This document shows, piece after piece, positions 1 through 9,719 of a DNA stretch of 64,000 bases. Origin of the DNA: Luteolibacter yonseiensis (GTDB taxonomy: Bacteria; Verrucomicrobiota; Verrucomicrobiia; Verrucomicrobiales; Akkermansiaceae); assembly GCF_016595465.1 (NCBI RefSeq), contig NZ_JAENIK010000008.1, forward strand, positions 248,001 to 312,000, in the 5' to 3' direction. Position 1 is the stretch's first letter. Each line of letters starts with the position of its first letter. Below the pieces are notes generated by a model. That model was given only the letters and a program-made list of their open reading frames with translations. It was not told the DNA's origin and searched no databases. Position numbers and translations under genes: made by a program.

Positions 1-3000
1 GATTTCCCGGATCCGGAGATACCCGTCAGCACGGTCAGGCGGCCCAGGGGAATGGCGACATCGACGTTTTTCAGATTGTTCGCATGGCAACCGGCGAGGG
101 TGAGGAACGGGTGGTCCTTCCCCACGGCGCGGCGTGATCCACGGAGCGGGTGATGCATCACGGCGGAGAGCGCGCGGTAGGTCGGGGAAGAAGAAGCGGC
201 AAGTACGGGGTGATCGGTGGCCGGTGAGGAAGAATTGCCAGTGGAGTGCTTTTTCCTACCTTTTCCACCGACCACTGGTGGCAGATCACCTGGCGCTTTG
301 GGAATCTCGGGCGGCTTTCCTTGGTAGACGATTTCCCCGCCGAGCCGGCCCGCGCCGGGACCGAGGTCGATGAGGTGGTCCGCGGCGACGATGGTGTCTT
401 CATCGTGCTCGACGATAATGAGGGAGTTCCCTTGGTCGCGGAGGGAGATGAGGGTCTTGAGCAGGGCGGCGTTGTCGCGCGGGTGGAGGCCGATGGTGGG
501 CTCGTCCAGCACGTAGAGCACGCCACGGAGGTTGGATCCAAGCTGGGCGGCGAGGCGGATGCGCTGGGATTCTCCGCCGGACAGCGTGTTTCCCGAGCGA
601 TCCAGTTGGAGGTAGCCGAGGCCCACTTCCTGCAGGAAGGTAAGCCGCTGGCGGATTTCCGGCAGGATGTCTCGGGCGATGAGAGTGTCGCGGGAATCGG
701 TGAACGTCAGGTCCGTGAAATGGGTGGTGGCGGAGTTGATCGAGAGTTTTCCGAGGGCGGAGATGGGGGTGGAGAACCTGCCACCCCGGCCACCCGCCGG
801 CGGTGATCCTTGCAGGCGGACGGCGGAGGCGGTGGGATTGAGACGCGAACCGTGGCAGGCGGGACACTCGGTGAGTTCGTTGGACTCCATGCGGTCGATG
901 GCGCGGTCCGCATCCATCTCGGCCTCCAACACGGTGTCGAAACGCGAGGTGTCGAGATGCTGGCGGCGCTTCGGCACCCGGCCATGGCCACGGCACTCCG
1001 GGCACCAGCCGTGCGGAGAATTGAAGGAAAACAGGCGTGGATCGAGCTCTTCGAACGACTGGTTGCAGCTCGGACAGTTCGAGTGGGTGGAGAGAAGGTG
1101 GATTTTCCCATCCGCGGTGTGGAGTTTGATGATGCCTTTTCCGATGTCGAGCGCACGGGGGATGAGGGTGTGCAGGTCCAGATGATCGGTGACCGGTGAA
1201 GAGGACGACACATGGGAAGAAGCATTCTTTTTCCCCACCTTGCGACCAGCCACCGGTTGCCGGTCGTTCGAAACCTCCGCAACCACGACGTCGATATCGT
1301 GCTCCTTGAAGCGTTCGAGGCGGGTGAAGGTTGATGCCTCCTGGAATCCGCCATCCACCAGCAGGCTTGTGAATCCCTGTTTCACCGCCCATTCGGCGAT
1401 CTCGGTGTGGAAGCCTTTTTTACCGCGGATGATGGGAGCCAGCAATCTGACAGCACCGCTTTTCAAGTGGTCGCGGATGGTGTTTTCGATGGCCGCCAGC
1501 GACTGCTTCTCAACCGGGACATGGCAGTCCGGGCAATAGAGGGTGCCGAGCTTGGAGTAGAGGAGGCGGATGAAATTCCACAACTCGGTAACGGTGGCGA
1601 CGGTGGATTTTCCGCCGCCTTGGGAAATGCGCTGCTCGATGGCGACGGTGGGCGGAAGTCCCTGGAGCTGGTCGATCTCGGGTTTTTCCAACTGCTCGGC
1701 GAACTGCCGGGCGTAGGCAGACATGGAGTCGAGGAAGCGCCGCTGGCCCTCGGCGAAAAGGATGTCGAAGGCGAGGGTGGATTTTCCCGAACCGGAGAGG
1801 CCCGAAATCACGACGAGCTGGTCGCGCGGGATGTCGAGCGAGATGTTCTTGAGATTGTGGTGCCGCGCGCCACGCAGGGTGATGGAGTTGGAGGAAGCCG
1901 GGAGTTCCGGGTTGGGAAGCGGGAGTGAAGAGGAAGACCCGGTGGAACCCTCCGCTCCTTTCGTCACGCCGGCGAGGGCTTGTTTGAGGAACCCGGCGGT
2001 GGGGGTGTCGAGTTTCGCAACCTGTTCGGGTGGACCGGTGGCGACGAGCTGGCCACCGTGTTTTCCGGCTTCCGGACCGAGATCGAGCAGCCAGTCGGCG
2101 GATTTGATCACATCGAGGTTGTGCTCGATGACCAGCAGGGTGTGACCGGAATCGACGAGTTTCTGGAAAACCGTGAGCAGGTTTTCGATGTCGGAGAAAT
2201 GGAGGCCGGTGGTGGGTTCGTCCAGGATGAGAAGTTTTCCACGGGCGGAGCCTTGCGTTTCGGTGGAAGCGAGGAGCTGGCAGAGTTTCAGCCGCTGGGC
2301 CTCGCCACCGGAAAGCGTGTTGAGCGGTTGGCCGAGCTTGAGATAGCCGAGGCCGACCTGGACAAGTGGTTCCAGCAGTTTGACGATCTGCTGGTGGCGC
2401 TTGGCATGCGCCGGGATGAGGCCGGCGACTTCGGAATAAAATGCGATGGCGTTCGCGACCGTCAGATCCAGGATGTCATGGATCGACTTTCCAAGATAAT
2501 GATAGTCGAGTGTGGAGGGTTTGTAGCGTTTCCCGTTGCAGTCCGGGCAGGTGACGTAGAGGTCGGAGAGGAACTGCATCTCCACCTTTTCAAAGCCGTT
2601 TCCCGCACAACGGTCGCAGCGGCCGGCACCGGAGTTGAACGAGAAAAATCCGGTGGTCAGCTCGCGGGCGCGGGCTTCCGGGGTGAGGGCGAAAAGCTGG
2701 CGGATGGGATCGAAGGCACCGAGGAAAACCGCCGGTGTGGAACGAGGGGTGCGTGCGACCGCCGTTTGATCGACAAGCTCGACGCTGGCCAGATGCTGGG
2801 AGCCGGTGAGGGATTTGATCGGAGCGGCGTCGCCCTCGGCTTCCTGGCCGAGCTTGCGGGCGAGATTCAAATAAAGCACGTCGTGTGCGAACGTGGATTT
2901 GCCGGAACCCGAAACTCCGGTGAGGCAGACGAAGAGACCGAGCGGGATCTCGGCATCCAGCTTTCTCAGGTTGTGCCGCGTCGCGCCCTTGATCGAGAGC

Positions 3001-5009
3001 ACCTTCTTCGAAGGCTTGCGGCGTGAGGCCGGAACCGGGATGGATTTCGCACCGGTCAACCAAGGAAGGGTGCCCACCGCCGGAGAAGTGGAAATGTTTT
3101 TGGAAGCGACCGCCTTTTTCTTCCCTCTTGCACCGGTCACTGATGACTGGTCACCTGGCACTCCCCCGCCAGTCACCGGACCTTGGTAAATGAGCGTGCC
3201 GCCTTCCGATCCGGCGGCGGGACCGATGTCGATGAGCTGGTCCGCCGCCTGCATGACGGCTTGCTCGTGCTCGACGACGACGAGGGTGTTGCCCTTGTCG
3301 CGGAGGCTGTGCATGACACCGACGAGGCGGTCGATGTCGCGGGGGTGGAGACCGACGGTCGGCTCGTCCAGCACAAAGAGGGTGCCTGTCAGGGAAGCTC
3401 CGAGGCAGGTGGTGAGATTGACGCGCTCGACCTCGCCACCCGAGAGGGTGCGGGTGGTGCGGTCCAGCGTGAGGTAACCGAGGCCGACCTGGTCAAGGTA
3501 GCTGAGGCGGGAGGTGATTTCCGTCAGGACAAGCTTCAGCGTGGCATCCGGAGTGCCGAGCGCGGTGTGCTCGTTGATCAGTGGAGCGGAAGAGGCGACC
3601 AACGCGGAGAACCACGGAAGAAGGTCGCTGATGGACATCGCCCACAGTTCCGGGAGGGTTTTGCCTTCGATTTTGAAACACAGGGACTCCGGCTGGAGGC
3701 GCCGGCCACGGCATTCCGAGCAGGTGGTGTAGGAACGATAGCGGCTGAGGAAGATCCGGACCTGCATCTTGTAGGCCTTGGTTTCCAGCCAGTCGAAGAA
3801 GCCCTTGATTCCATACCAGTTGCCGGATTGCCAGAGGTCCTCAAGCTGTTCGGGAGTCAGATTCTCCGTCTTACGATCTCCGTAGTAGATCCATTCCAGC
3901 TCGGCCTCCGTCAGATCCTCGACCGGGCACCGGGTATCGATGCCCCGCTCCTTGCAGTTCCTGACGAGGTCGCGCAGGCACTCGTCTCCGCGCTCGCCCT
4001 GGAAGGGCTTGATGGCCCCTTGGGCAATGGAAAGGGATTTGTCAGGAATGGTTTTCTCCAGATCGATCCCGATGACCCGGCCGAAGCCACGGCATTTCGG
4101 GCACGCACCGAGCGGGGAGTTGAAGGAAAACAGCGCCGCGGTCGGCGGGCGGAGGGTGAAGCCTGTGGCGGGATTCGTCCAACTCGTGCTGAACGAGCGC
4201 GAGCTTTCCGATTTCAAGCCGGAGCTTTCCGTCAAATGGACGGTGGCATGGCCCTTGCCGAGACGGAAGGCGGCTTCGAGCGCCTCCAGCAGACGGGATT
4301 GGTTTTCCGGAGTGACCTTGAGCCGGTCCTGGAGAACATGGATTTGCGGCCCCAACCCTGAGGTTCCGGAATCGAGGGGTTCGTCGGTGCGGTGGATTTT
4401 TCCGCCGATGAGGACGCGGAGGTAGCCCTGCTGGTTCAGGATGGGAAAAATCTCCTCAGGTTTCGCCTCGGGCGGGACGGGCAGGGCGAAGGTGATGTGA
4501 ACGGACTGTCCCGCGAAATTCGCGAATGCCCATGCGGCGGCGGATTCGGGGGAATCCGGCTGGATGGTCTCGCCGGTGTAGGGGTCGTAACCGATGGCGA
4601 GACGGGCGAAGAGCAGCTTGAGATAGTCGTTGATCTCGGTGAGCGTGCCGACGGTCGAGCGGGTCGTCCGCACATGGTTTTTCTGCTCGATGGCGATGGC
4701 AGGAGGAATGCCCTCGATGGAATCGACATCCGGCTTGTCCATCCGGTCGAAAAACTGCCGGACATAAGGCGAGAACGTCTCGACGTAACGGCGCTGCCCT
4801 TCCGCGTAGAGAGTGTGGAAGGCCAGCGAGGATTTGCCCGATCCCGAAGGACCCGTGACGACGGAAAGCTTGCCAAGCGGAATATCCAGATCGAATCCCT
4901 GGAGATTGTGCTGGCGGCAGCCGCGCAGGCGGATGACCTGGCCTGGAGTGGTCGGAGCGGATTTGGGGGCGTCTTTGGGCACGCCCGAGAATAGCGGCAA
5001 ACCCGCCAT
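1..5009 (-). CDS. uvrA: Excinuclease ABC subunit A, tandem-duplicated (double-length) form; C-terminus beyond window
   Basis: DNA damage recognition ATPase of UvrABC nucleotide excision repair. The reverse strand is open from an ATG at 5009 to the window edge, at least 1669 codons, against about 940 for a normal UvrA. An in-frame TAG two codons upstream fixes the start. Four Walker A motifs lie in one frame: GPSGSGKS at residues 53-60, GVSGSGKS at 698-705, GLSGSGKS at 1070-1077 and GISGSGKS at about 1663. So there are two full UvrA units of two ABC modules each. Zinc-finger type CPxC pairs occur in both halves (for example CPKCRGFG and CPECRGHG). Chlamydial UvrA is known to be similarly doubled. 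Odd: Lys/Ser-rich in-frame insertions near residues 612-640, 1249-1277 and 1565-1600. The gene stands alone here, tail-out towards the left edge. Identity is certain; only the end is missing. Confidence 0.97.
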   Translation of the reverse strand, partial: MAGLPLFSGVPKDAPKSAPTTPGQVIRLRGCRQHNLQGFDLDIPLGKLSVVTGPSGSGKSSLAFHTLYAEGQRRYVETFSPYVRQFFDRMDKPDVDSIEGIPPAIAIEQKNHVRTTRSTVGTLTEINDYLKLLFARLAIGYDPYTGETIQPDSPESAAAWAFANFAGQSVHITFALPVPPEAKPEEIFPILNQQGYLRVLIGGKIHRTDEPLDSGTSGLGPQIHVLQDRLKVTPENQSRLLEALEAAFRLGKGHATVHLTESSGLKSESSRSFSTSWTNPATGFTLRPPTAALFSFNSPLGACPKCRGFGRVIGIDLEKTIPDKSLSIAQGAIKPFQGERGDECLRDLVRNCKERGIDTRCPVEDLTEAELEWIYYGDRKTENLTPEQLEDLWQSGNWYGIKGFFDWLETKAYKMQVRIFLSRYRSYTTCSECRGRRLQPESLCFKIEGKTLPELWAMSISDLLPWFSALVASSAPLINEHTALGTPDATLKLVLTEITSRLSYLDQVGLGYLTLDRTTRTLSGGEVERVNLTTCLGASLTGTLFVLDEPTVGLHPRDIDRLVGVMHSLRDKGNTLVVVEHEQAVMQAADQLIDIGPAAGSEGGTLIYQGPVTGGGVPGDQSSVTGARGKKKAVASKNISTSPAVGTLPWLTGAKSIPVPASRRKPSKKVLSIKGATRHNLRKLDAEIPLGLFVCLTGVSGSGKSTFAHDVLYLNLARKLGQEAEGDAAPIKSLTGSQHLASVELVDQTAVARTPRSTPAVFLGAFDPIRQLFALTPEARARELTTGFFSFNSGAGRCDRCAGNGFEKVEMQFLSDLYVTCPDCNGKRYKPSTLDYHYLGKSIHDILDLTVANAIAFYSEVAGLIPAHAKRHQQIVKLLEPLVQVGLGYLKLGQPLNTLSGGEAQRLKLCQLLASTETQGSARGKLLILDEPTTGLHFSDIENLLTVFQKLVDSGHTLLVIEHNLDVIKSADWLLDLGPEAGKHGGQLVATGPPEQVAKLDTPTAGFLKQALAGVTKGAEGSTGSSSSLPLPNPELPASSNSITLRGARHHNLKNISLDIPRDQLVVISGLSGSGKSTLAFDILFAEGQRRFLDSMSAYARQFAEQLEKPEIDQLQGLPPTVAIEQRISQGGGKSTVATVTELWNFIRLLYSKLGTLYCPDCHVPVEKQSLAAIENTIRDHLKSGAVRLLAPIIRGKKGFHTEIAEWAVKQGFTSLLVDGGFQEASTFTRLERFKEHDIDVVVAEVSNDRQPVAGRKVGKKNASSHVSSSSPVTDHLDLHTLIPRALDIGKGIIKLHTADGKIHLLSTHSNCPSCNQSFEELDPRLFSFNSPHGWCPECRGHGRVPKRRQHLDTSRFDTVLEAEMDADRAIDRMESNELTECPACHGSRLNPTASAVRLQGSPPAGGRGGRFSTPISALGKLSINSATTHFTDLTFTDSRDTLIARDILPEIRQRLTFLQEVGLGYLQLDRSGNTLSGGESQRIRLAAQLGSNLRGVLYVLDEPTIGLHPRDNAALLKTLISLRDQGNSLIIVEHDEDTIVAADHLIDLGPGAGRLGGEIVYQGKPPEIPKAPGDLPPVVGGKGRKKHSTGNSSSPATDHPVLAASSSPTYRALSAVMHHPLRGSRRAVGKDHPFLTLAGCHANNLKNVDVAIPLGRLTVLTGISGSGK
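210..317 (-). repeat. In-frame low-complexity insertion C inside uvrA (before the fourth ABC module)
   Basis: Encodes residues 1565-1600, with [17 protein letters not shown] and SSSPATDH. It follows a YQG sequence just as insertion A does, and shares its C-terminal part with insertion B. Its DNA carries GATCGGTGGCCGGTGA and CACTGGTGGCAGATCACC, two facing words of the same type as in A and B. Confidence 0.55.
1179..1265 (-). repeat. In-frame low-complexity insertion B inside uvrA (second half, third ABC module)
   Basis: Encodes residues 1249-1277, with the core [11 protein letters not shown] and the end SSSSPVTDH. That resembles insertion C ([10 protein letters not shown] then SSSPATDH) in protein and DNA, although it lies at a different place in the UvrA fold. 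The equivalent place in the first half has no such stretch. This argues for movement of the segment rather than simple descent from the gene doubling. Confidence 0.55.
3090..3176 (-). repeat. In-frame low-complexity insertion A inside uvrA (first half)
   Basis: Encodes residues 612-640 of UvrA, rich in Gly, Ser and Lys (contains [15 protein letters not shown]), between a YQG sequence and the second ABC module. In the coding strand a 45-base part matches insertion C at 35 of 45 positions by hand alignment. The DNA is built of GTGACCGGT- and GACCAGTCA-like words, so it is partly palindromic. It sits at the equivalent place to insertion C in the second half. Confidence 0.6.
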
Positions 5010-5043
5010 CCGCTAGTGGAAGAGTCGGGAAAATTTTCCGCCC

Positions 5044-6765
5044 TCAGTCATCTCCCGAACCACTCTGGGGATCGGCTCCCAGCATCAGGTCCGCGAAGTA
5101 TTTCGGCGACTCCTTGGTTTTCTTGATCTCCCGCTCCAGAAGGGTGATGGCTCCGGGATCGTTTTCGGCTTTCAGGCTCTCGATCTTTTTGTCGATGCCT
5201 TGGACGTAAGTGCTCGAATGGGATGACAGCCCCTGCTGGAAGGTATCGTCGATGCCGGTCTGCAGCTGGAGATATTGGGCATGGACGGTATCGATGCCGG
5301 GGATCTTGGAAAGCGGACCGTCGAGCTGCCTCGGGATTTTCCCATCTTTTCCTTTCCAGTTCCCCACGGCATTTTCCACGGATTTGTCCACGGATTCGCC
5401 GCTCAGCTTCATCTTGCGGAGAAGGTTTCCAGTCTCCCTGAGGAAACTCGAGTTGTTCCCGCTCAAGCTCAAACGATAGGTGCTGATCAATGGCTTGGCG
5501 CGGTCCTGGAGATTTTTCCTGCCTTTTCCAAGGTATCCGGCGACATCGAACTTCGCATCCACGGCCGGTTCGGCGTCTCCGGGAGAGGGAGCGACGGAAC
5601 TTTCACCGGAAATCAGGGGAGCTTCGGAAGATCCAAACGCCGAGCCGGAAGCCTCCGGCTGGGGTTCCGGAGTCTTTTCAGCCACCTTCGGCTCGGGCAA
5701 TCTCGGAACGACGGGAGTTTCCACCGGTTTTTCCACTTTGGGAGCGGGAGGAGGCGTTTCGACGATTTTGGGAGCCTCCGCCGGCGTCGGTTTCGAGAAG
5801 AAGAAATAGGCACCCGCTCCGATGGCGGCGGCGAGCACCAGGAAAACAACCGTGGAGGAACCCGAACCCTGGGATTTTTTCCCGTAGGTTTTGACGGGAG
5901 CCACGCGCCGTGGTGCGGCGGCCGATGGAACATGGGAGACCTTCTGCTCGAGCGCGGCGCCGATGGCCCGCAGTTCCTTGGAGATCTCCGCCGCGCTGGC
6001 AAACCGTGCGGCGGCGAGGGGCATGGTCGCCTTCTTGACGATCTTGTCAAAACGAGCGTCGCAACGGGAGACCGCCGAAGGAGGCCGGGGGTCCTGTGCC
6101 GGGAGTTTTCCGGTCAGCAACTCGTGAAGAAGGACTCCGACGGAGAAAATATCCGCCCGATAGTCCACCGAGTGGGGCGCGTTCACCACTTCCGGCGCGG
6201 TGTAGTGCGGGGTTCCGAAAATTTCCTCTCCCTCCTCGATCTGCCTGTCCGCAGGCCGCGCGAGACCGAAATCCCCGATCTTCGGCTGGGCGTTCAGATC
6301 CAGCAGGATGTTCGAAGGCTTGATGTCGCGGTGGATGATGCCGTTTTCGTGGGCGTGGGCGAGACCGTCGCAAATGCCCGCGACGAGACGGATCACTTCC
6401 TTCTGGTCGATGGCGGTCCCGTAAGCCGAGTGGTAGACCGATTGGCCCGGCACATATTCCATGATGATGAACAGCATGCCGTTCACCTCGCCGAAGTCGA
6501 AGACACCAATGAGGTTCGGGTGGTTCAGCCGGGCCATCGCTTTCGCCTCGGCCTCGAAGCCCGCGCAGAACGCCGCATCCTTGCTGAACTCCATGGGCAG
6601 GATCTTCAGCGCCACCGTCCGGTCGAGCGACCGCTGGACCGCACGGTAAACCGCACCCATGCCGCCGGTGGCGATGAGCCCCTGGATGTCATATCCCGGA
6701 AACAACGGTGCGAGATCGGCGGGGTCCGGTGCTACAAAGCCGACTTGTTCATGGGAATCACTCAT
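5044..6765 (-). CDS. Membrane-anchored Ser/Thr protein kinase (PknB type)
   Basis: Transmembrane Hanks-type kinase that would phosphorylate cytoplasmic proteins on Ser/Thr. From the ATG at 6765 it has 573 residues. The kinase domain spans about 25-270, with glycine loop ATGGMGAVY (32-40), Lys in VALKIL, HRDIKPSN (145-152), DFG (165-167) and GTPHYTAPE (184-192). A Pro/Glu/Lys-rich stretch follows a single membrane segment (about 304-323), so the roughly 250 residues after it should be periplasmic. They show no sensor fold I recognise. The open frame extends to a TTG at 6786, but the ATG gives the normal N-terminus MSDSHEQV. It is divergent from the truncated haemoglobin gene, with a shared AT-rich spacer. 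Confidence 0.93.
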   Translation of the reverse strand: MSDSHEQVGFVAPDPADLAPLFPGYDIQGLIATGGMGAVYRAVQRSLDRTVALKILPMEFSKDAAFCAGFEAEAKAMARLNHPNLIGVFDFGEVNGMLFIIMEYVPGQSVYHSAYGTAIDQKEVIRLVAGICDGLAHAHENGIIHRDIKPSNILLDLNAQPKIGDFGLARPADRQIEEGEEIFGTPHYTAPEVVNAPHSVDYRADIFSVGVLLHELLTGKLPAQDPRPPSAVSRCDARFDKIVKKATMPLAAARFASAAEISKELRAIGAALEQKVSHVPSAAAPRRVAPVKTYGKKSQGSGSSTVVFLVLAAAIGAGAYFFFSKPTPAEAPKIVETPPPAPKVEKPVETPVVPRLPEPKVAEKTPEPQPEASGSAFGSSEAPLISGESSVAPSPGDAEPAVDAKFDVAGYLGKGRKNLQDRAKPLISTYRLSLSGNNSSFLRETGNLLRKMKLSGESVDKSVENAVGNWKGKDGKIPRQLDGPLSKIPGIDTVHAQYLQLQTGIDDTFQQGLSSHSSTYVQGIDKKIESLKAENDPGAITLLEREIKKTKESPKYFADLMLGADPQSGSGDD

Positions 6766-6844
6766 TGGGAAAATATGGGAAAGCAACGTCTGTAGCTCGC
6801 GCGGCAGGCTATGCGGAGGGGTATTTGAATTTCAAGGTTAATGA

Positions 6845-6857
6845 TTTACACTGTAAA
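6845..6857. promoter_or_regulatory. Perfect palindrome TTTACA-C-TGTAAA, candidate operator
   Basis: It lies in the AT-rich 183-base spacer between the divergent kinase (start 6765) and truncated haemoglobin (start 6949) genes, about 80-90 bases from each start. A further TGTAAA half-site occurs near 6925. TACA/TGTA dyads are the type bound by BlaI/MecI/CopY repressors, but the one-base centre is shorter than theirs, so the regulator is unknown. Confidence 0.4.
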
Positions 6858-6948
6858 ATTCGGTTAGACACAGCTGCATGTCGTATGCCAACGCATAAAA
6901 ACGGAATCGTCTTGCGCATTTGTCTGTAAATTCGGGATTTCTATTCAC

Positions 6949-7329
6949 ATGAACGAAACGAATGTCATGAAACTTTGCGGCGAGGCCGGAATCCGCCGCA
7001 TGGTGGCCGCGTTTTACCAACGGATGCGGTCGGATGACCTCATCGGCCCCATGTATCCGGCGGATGACTGGGAGGGATCGGAGAGCCGGTTGGCGGAGTT
7101 CCTGCTGTTCCGCCTGGGTGCCTCCACCCATTACATCGAGACCCGTGGACACCCCAAGCTGCGGATGCGCCACGTCACGTTCAGGATCGGCCTTGCCGAG
7201 CGCGACCGCTGGATTTCCCTGATGGGCTCCGCCATGGACGATGCGGAGATACCCGCCCCCGCCCGGGAGTTCCTGGATCCGTTTTTCGCCCAGGTGGCGG
7301 ACTTCATGAGAAATCAGGCAGACCGGTGA
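6949..7329 (+). CDS. Group II truncated haemoglobin
   Basis: Small haem protein (126 residues, the usual size) for O2 or NO chemistry in the cytoplasm. The segment GHPKLRMRHVTF (67-78) carries the proximal haem ligand His75. Trp88 in ERDRWISLM is the G8 tryptophan typical of group II, and Tyr23 fits the B10 position. The start ATG follows the AT-rich divergent promoter region shared with the kinase gene. Its stop is two bases from the stop of the convergent CPBP gene, so there is almost no room for a separate terminator. Linkage to a kinase is seen in position only; no functional link can be claimed. Confidence 0.93.
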   Translation: MNETNVMKLCGEAGIRRMVAAFYQRMRSDDLIGPMYPADDWEGSESRLAEFLLFRLGASTHYIETRGHPKLRMRHVTFRIGLAERDRWISLMGSAMDDAEIPAPAREFLDPFFAQVADFMRNQADR

Positions 7330-7331
7330 GA

Positions 7332-8732
7332 TCACCCGAGAGGGGCGTGGTAAAACACCCACTCGGGCAGCTTGATCGACAGGTTGTAAAGCAGGTGGAG
7401 CACGATCACGGTGGTCAATGATGCGGTGCCCGAATACAGCAGCGCGCAGGAGAACCCGAAAACCCCGACGCTGATCAGGCCGTAGCCATCATAGATGTGC
7501 AGGACCGCAAACACCGCCGAGGACAGCAGGGCCGCCGGCAGAACGCCCAGACGGTTCCGGAACGAGCGGAACAGCAATCCGCGATACACGATCTCCTCAA
7601 CGACCGGGGCCAGCACACACGCCGAAACCAAGGCGTAAACCAGTCCCCAGCCGCCGGCCTCTCCCCGGCTGAGCCCTCCCCCGGGCTCGTTCGGGTCGAC
7701 ATTGCCCATGGCCACCCGCAGGAGATGATCGAAGATCATCAACAGGGTGAACATCCCGAAAATCGGCCGCCATGCAACGGGCGGGACCAGCCCAAGCACC
7801 CGGATGCCGTGGGAAGGACGCCGGAAAAGCAGGCCCAGCACGATGACGGCGGGCAGCACCCGTGCCAGCGAATCCAGCGCGATCCCTGCCAGCGGATGCA
7901 TGCCGGGAAACACTCCCGCAGCCAGATCCAGCGTCATGCTGAAACCGATCCATGCCAACGTGGCCAACATGAACACCACCAGACCCAAGGGCAGGGACCA
8001 TGCCTCGCCGTAGCCCCGGAACCGTGGGAAAAATCCCTCCTTCAAACAACCCAGCGCGCTGGGAATGAAAGCCAGGCCCACCAGGCCGAGCAGGGAAACC
8101 ATCGCCCCGGTCGCAACCGCCCGGGTTTTCAACCGATCCATATCCTCCTTGTATGCCGGGCCCCAATCCATTCCAGGGGAATCCTCCGGCTCAAGGGATT
8201 CCAACCATTTGGCCTCCCACCACGTTCCTTGGTGGAGAGCCAGTCTTTCCGCGGTTTCCCTGATTTCGGAGGAAGTCCGGATCCCTTCCGGCATCTTCCC
8301 ATCTTCCAGGGCTTTCAGCATGACGAACGCCTCACGCCCCTGTGGGGAGAGTCCGCCCTCGCGCGCCAGTTTTTCCATGGCTTCGAGCGCCTTGCGCTTC
8401 GTCACCCAGGGCAACTCCACGCCCACCAGGGCACGTTGCCATGCGGCATCGTCCGCCATCGCATCCGCCAACCGCAGATCCCGGTCGATTTTCACCAAGG
8501 CCATCTCCTCGGTCCCCGGCGGATAGCCGGCGTTTTTGCCGAAATAGAGATCCCACAACCAGATCCCCAGAACAAATGCCAGCAACGCCACGAACGGCTC
8601 CGGATAGACCCGCCGCAAGATGACCCGATAGGGATTCCCCGACGGAACGCCCGCTTGCCCATGCTTTTTGATAGAATCCCAATCTGGACAAAAACGCCCG
8701 ATAAGCAAGCTCTCCTGATTTTCCACTGGCAC
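7332..8732 (-). CDS. CPBP family intramembrane metalloprotease, with an N-terminal extension
   Basis: CAAX-protease/bacteriocin-processing family (Abi) membrane protein, 466 residues. The family signature is in the C-terminal 110 residues: EEIVYRG (motif 1), AVLHIYDG (motif 2 His) and HLLYN (motif 3), among several hydrophobic segments. The first 190 residues hold one membrane segment and a soluble, Glu/Lys-rich stretch with no fold I recognise, longer than in ordinary CPBP proteins. The start is a GTG at 8732; no in-frame ATG is close, and GTG at codon 3 is an alternative. It is divergent from a second CPBP gene only 42 bases away. The substrate is unknown. Confidence 0.85.
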   Translation of the reverse strand: MPVENQESLLIGRFCPDWDSIKKHGQAGVPSGNPYRVILRRVYPEPFVALLAFVLGIWLWDLYFGKNAGYPPGTEEMALVKIDRDLRLADAMADDAAWQRALVGVELPWVTKRKALEAMEKLAREGGLSPQGREAFVMLKALEDGKMPEGIRTSSEIRETAERLALHQGTWWEAKWLESLEPEDSPGMDWGPAYKEDMDRLKTRAVATGAMVSLLGLVGLAFIPSALGCLKEGFFPRFRGYGEAWSLPLGLVVFMLATLAWIGFSMTLDLAAGVFPGMHPLAGIALDSLARVLPAVIVLGLLFRRPSHGIRVLGLVPPVAWRPIFGMFTLLMIFDHLLRVAMGNVDPNEPGGGLSRGEAGGWGLVYALVSACVLAPVVEEIVYRGLLFRSFRNRLGVLPAALLSSAVFAVLHIYDGYGLISVGVFGFSCALLYSGTASLTTVIVLHLLYNLSIKLPEWVFYHAPLG

Positions 8733-8774
8733 GCCGGCATCCGCCGCAGCAGGGTGGACGCACCGCCGCCTCTC

Positions 8775-9719
8775 ATGTCCGATCCTACCGAATCCGTCAT
8801 CATCGCCTCGTTTTGCACGGCACTCGGTGTTTTCATGCTCACCGCGATCGGCAGGAAAATTTTCGAAGGAAAACAGGAAACCGGTCCGCTGCCGGCCCCG
8901 CCGTTTCCTGATGAGGAGATCTCCCTACCCGCCCGCCCGGACTCGCCCTACCAGCCACCGACGGCCGTCACGCCGCCGCCCGCCACGCCCCAGTCCGGCA
9001 TTCCCATCGCATTCTACCGCCCGTTGGACCTGCTCGGGGTGGGCTTGATTTTTCTCGTCTTCTTCACCCTCGTCGTCGGTTCCGTCCAGATGGCGGCGAG
9101 TGGAAAAGAGACCGACCTGGACCCCAGCGGACTGATCTCCTCGATCATCTTCCAGTTCGTCAGCGCCGCCATCGTCACCGGGATGGTATTCAAGCGCATC
9201 CGCCCCATCGCCTGGCTGGGCCTGAGGTGGCGGAACTGGCCATGGGTATCCCTCATCGCCCCTGGCGCGGTCCTCGGCATGTGGCTCATTTTCGGAGGAC
9301 TCCAGGCCTCCGGCTACATGGAATGGATCGAATCCCTCGGCTGCGAACCCATGCAGGAAACCGTCAAGCTGCTGCAGGATTCCACCGACCCGACGTTGAT
9401 CGGCCTCATGATCTTCGCCGCCGTCATCGCCGCGCCGTTTTGCGAGGAAATCGTTTTCCGCGGCTACCTGTATACCGTCGGGAAGAGATTCGCGGGTCCA
9501 TGGATCGGCGCGTTCTGCTCGGCACTCATCTTTTCCGCCGCCCACGGCAGTGTCGCCGCGCTGCTGCCGCTCTTCATCTTCGGACTCGTGCAGGTTTTCA
9601 TCTACGAAAAAACCGGCTCCATCTGGGCACCCATCGCCGTGCACCTGCTGTTCAACGGTGCCACCGTGCTGGTCCAACTGGCACCACGCTTCGGCTACCC
9701 CATTGATGCATCGCTGTGA
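8775..9719 (+). CDS. CPBP family intramembrane metalloprotease
   Basis: Integral membrane protein of 314 residues with the CPBP signature: EEIVFRGYLY, then SAAHGSVAAL, then HLLFNG near the C-terminus. The N-terminus is a membrane segment followed by a Pro-rich cytoplasmic linker. The frame is open far upstream, but that part is antisense to the neighbouring CPBP gene. The ATG at 8775 (MSDPTESV) is the credible start. The stop overlaps the GTG start of thiL by four bases, so the two are probably translationally coupled. It is not a recent copy of its divergent neighbour, since similarity is limited to the motifs. Confidence 0.88.
   Translation: MSDPTESVIIASFCTALGVFMLTAIGRKIFEGKQETGPLPAPPFPDEEISLPARPDSPYQPPTAVTPPPATPQSGIPIAFYRPLDLLGVGLIFLVFFTLVVGSVQMAASGKETDLDPSGLISSIIFQFVSAAIVTGMVFKRIRPIAWLGLRWRNWPWVSLIAPGAVLGMWLIFGGLQASGYMEWIESLGCEPMQETVKLLQDSTDPTLIGLMIFAAVIAAPFCEEIVFRGYLYTVGKRFAGPWIGAFCSALIFSAAHGSVAALLPLFIFGLVQVFIYEKTGSIWAPIAVHLLFNGATVLVQLAPRFGYPIDASL

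Noticed and set aside
1980..4361. Long plus-strand frames across the left 5 kb
   Set aside because: They are antisense shadows of uvrA, whose four ABC motifs are read on the minus strand in a single frame; the plus-strand proteins have no family resemblance.
5275..6795. 506-codon plus-strand frame
   Set aside because: Antisense of the Ser/Thr kinase, which has all the Hanks motifs on the minus strand.
7497..8774. Upstream extension of the second CPBP gene to 740 codons
   Set aside because: That part is antisense to the other CPBP gene and is full of His/Gln/Pro; the credible start is ATG 8775.
9600..9716. TPP riboswitch upstream of thiL
   Set aside because: thiL overlaps the preceding gene by four bases, so there is no leader to hold one.
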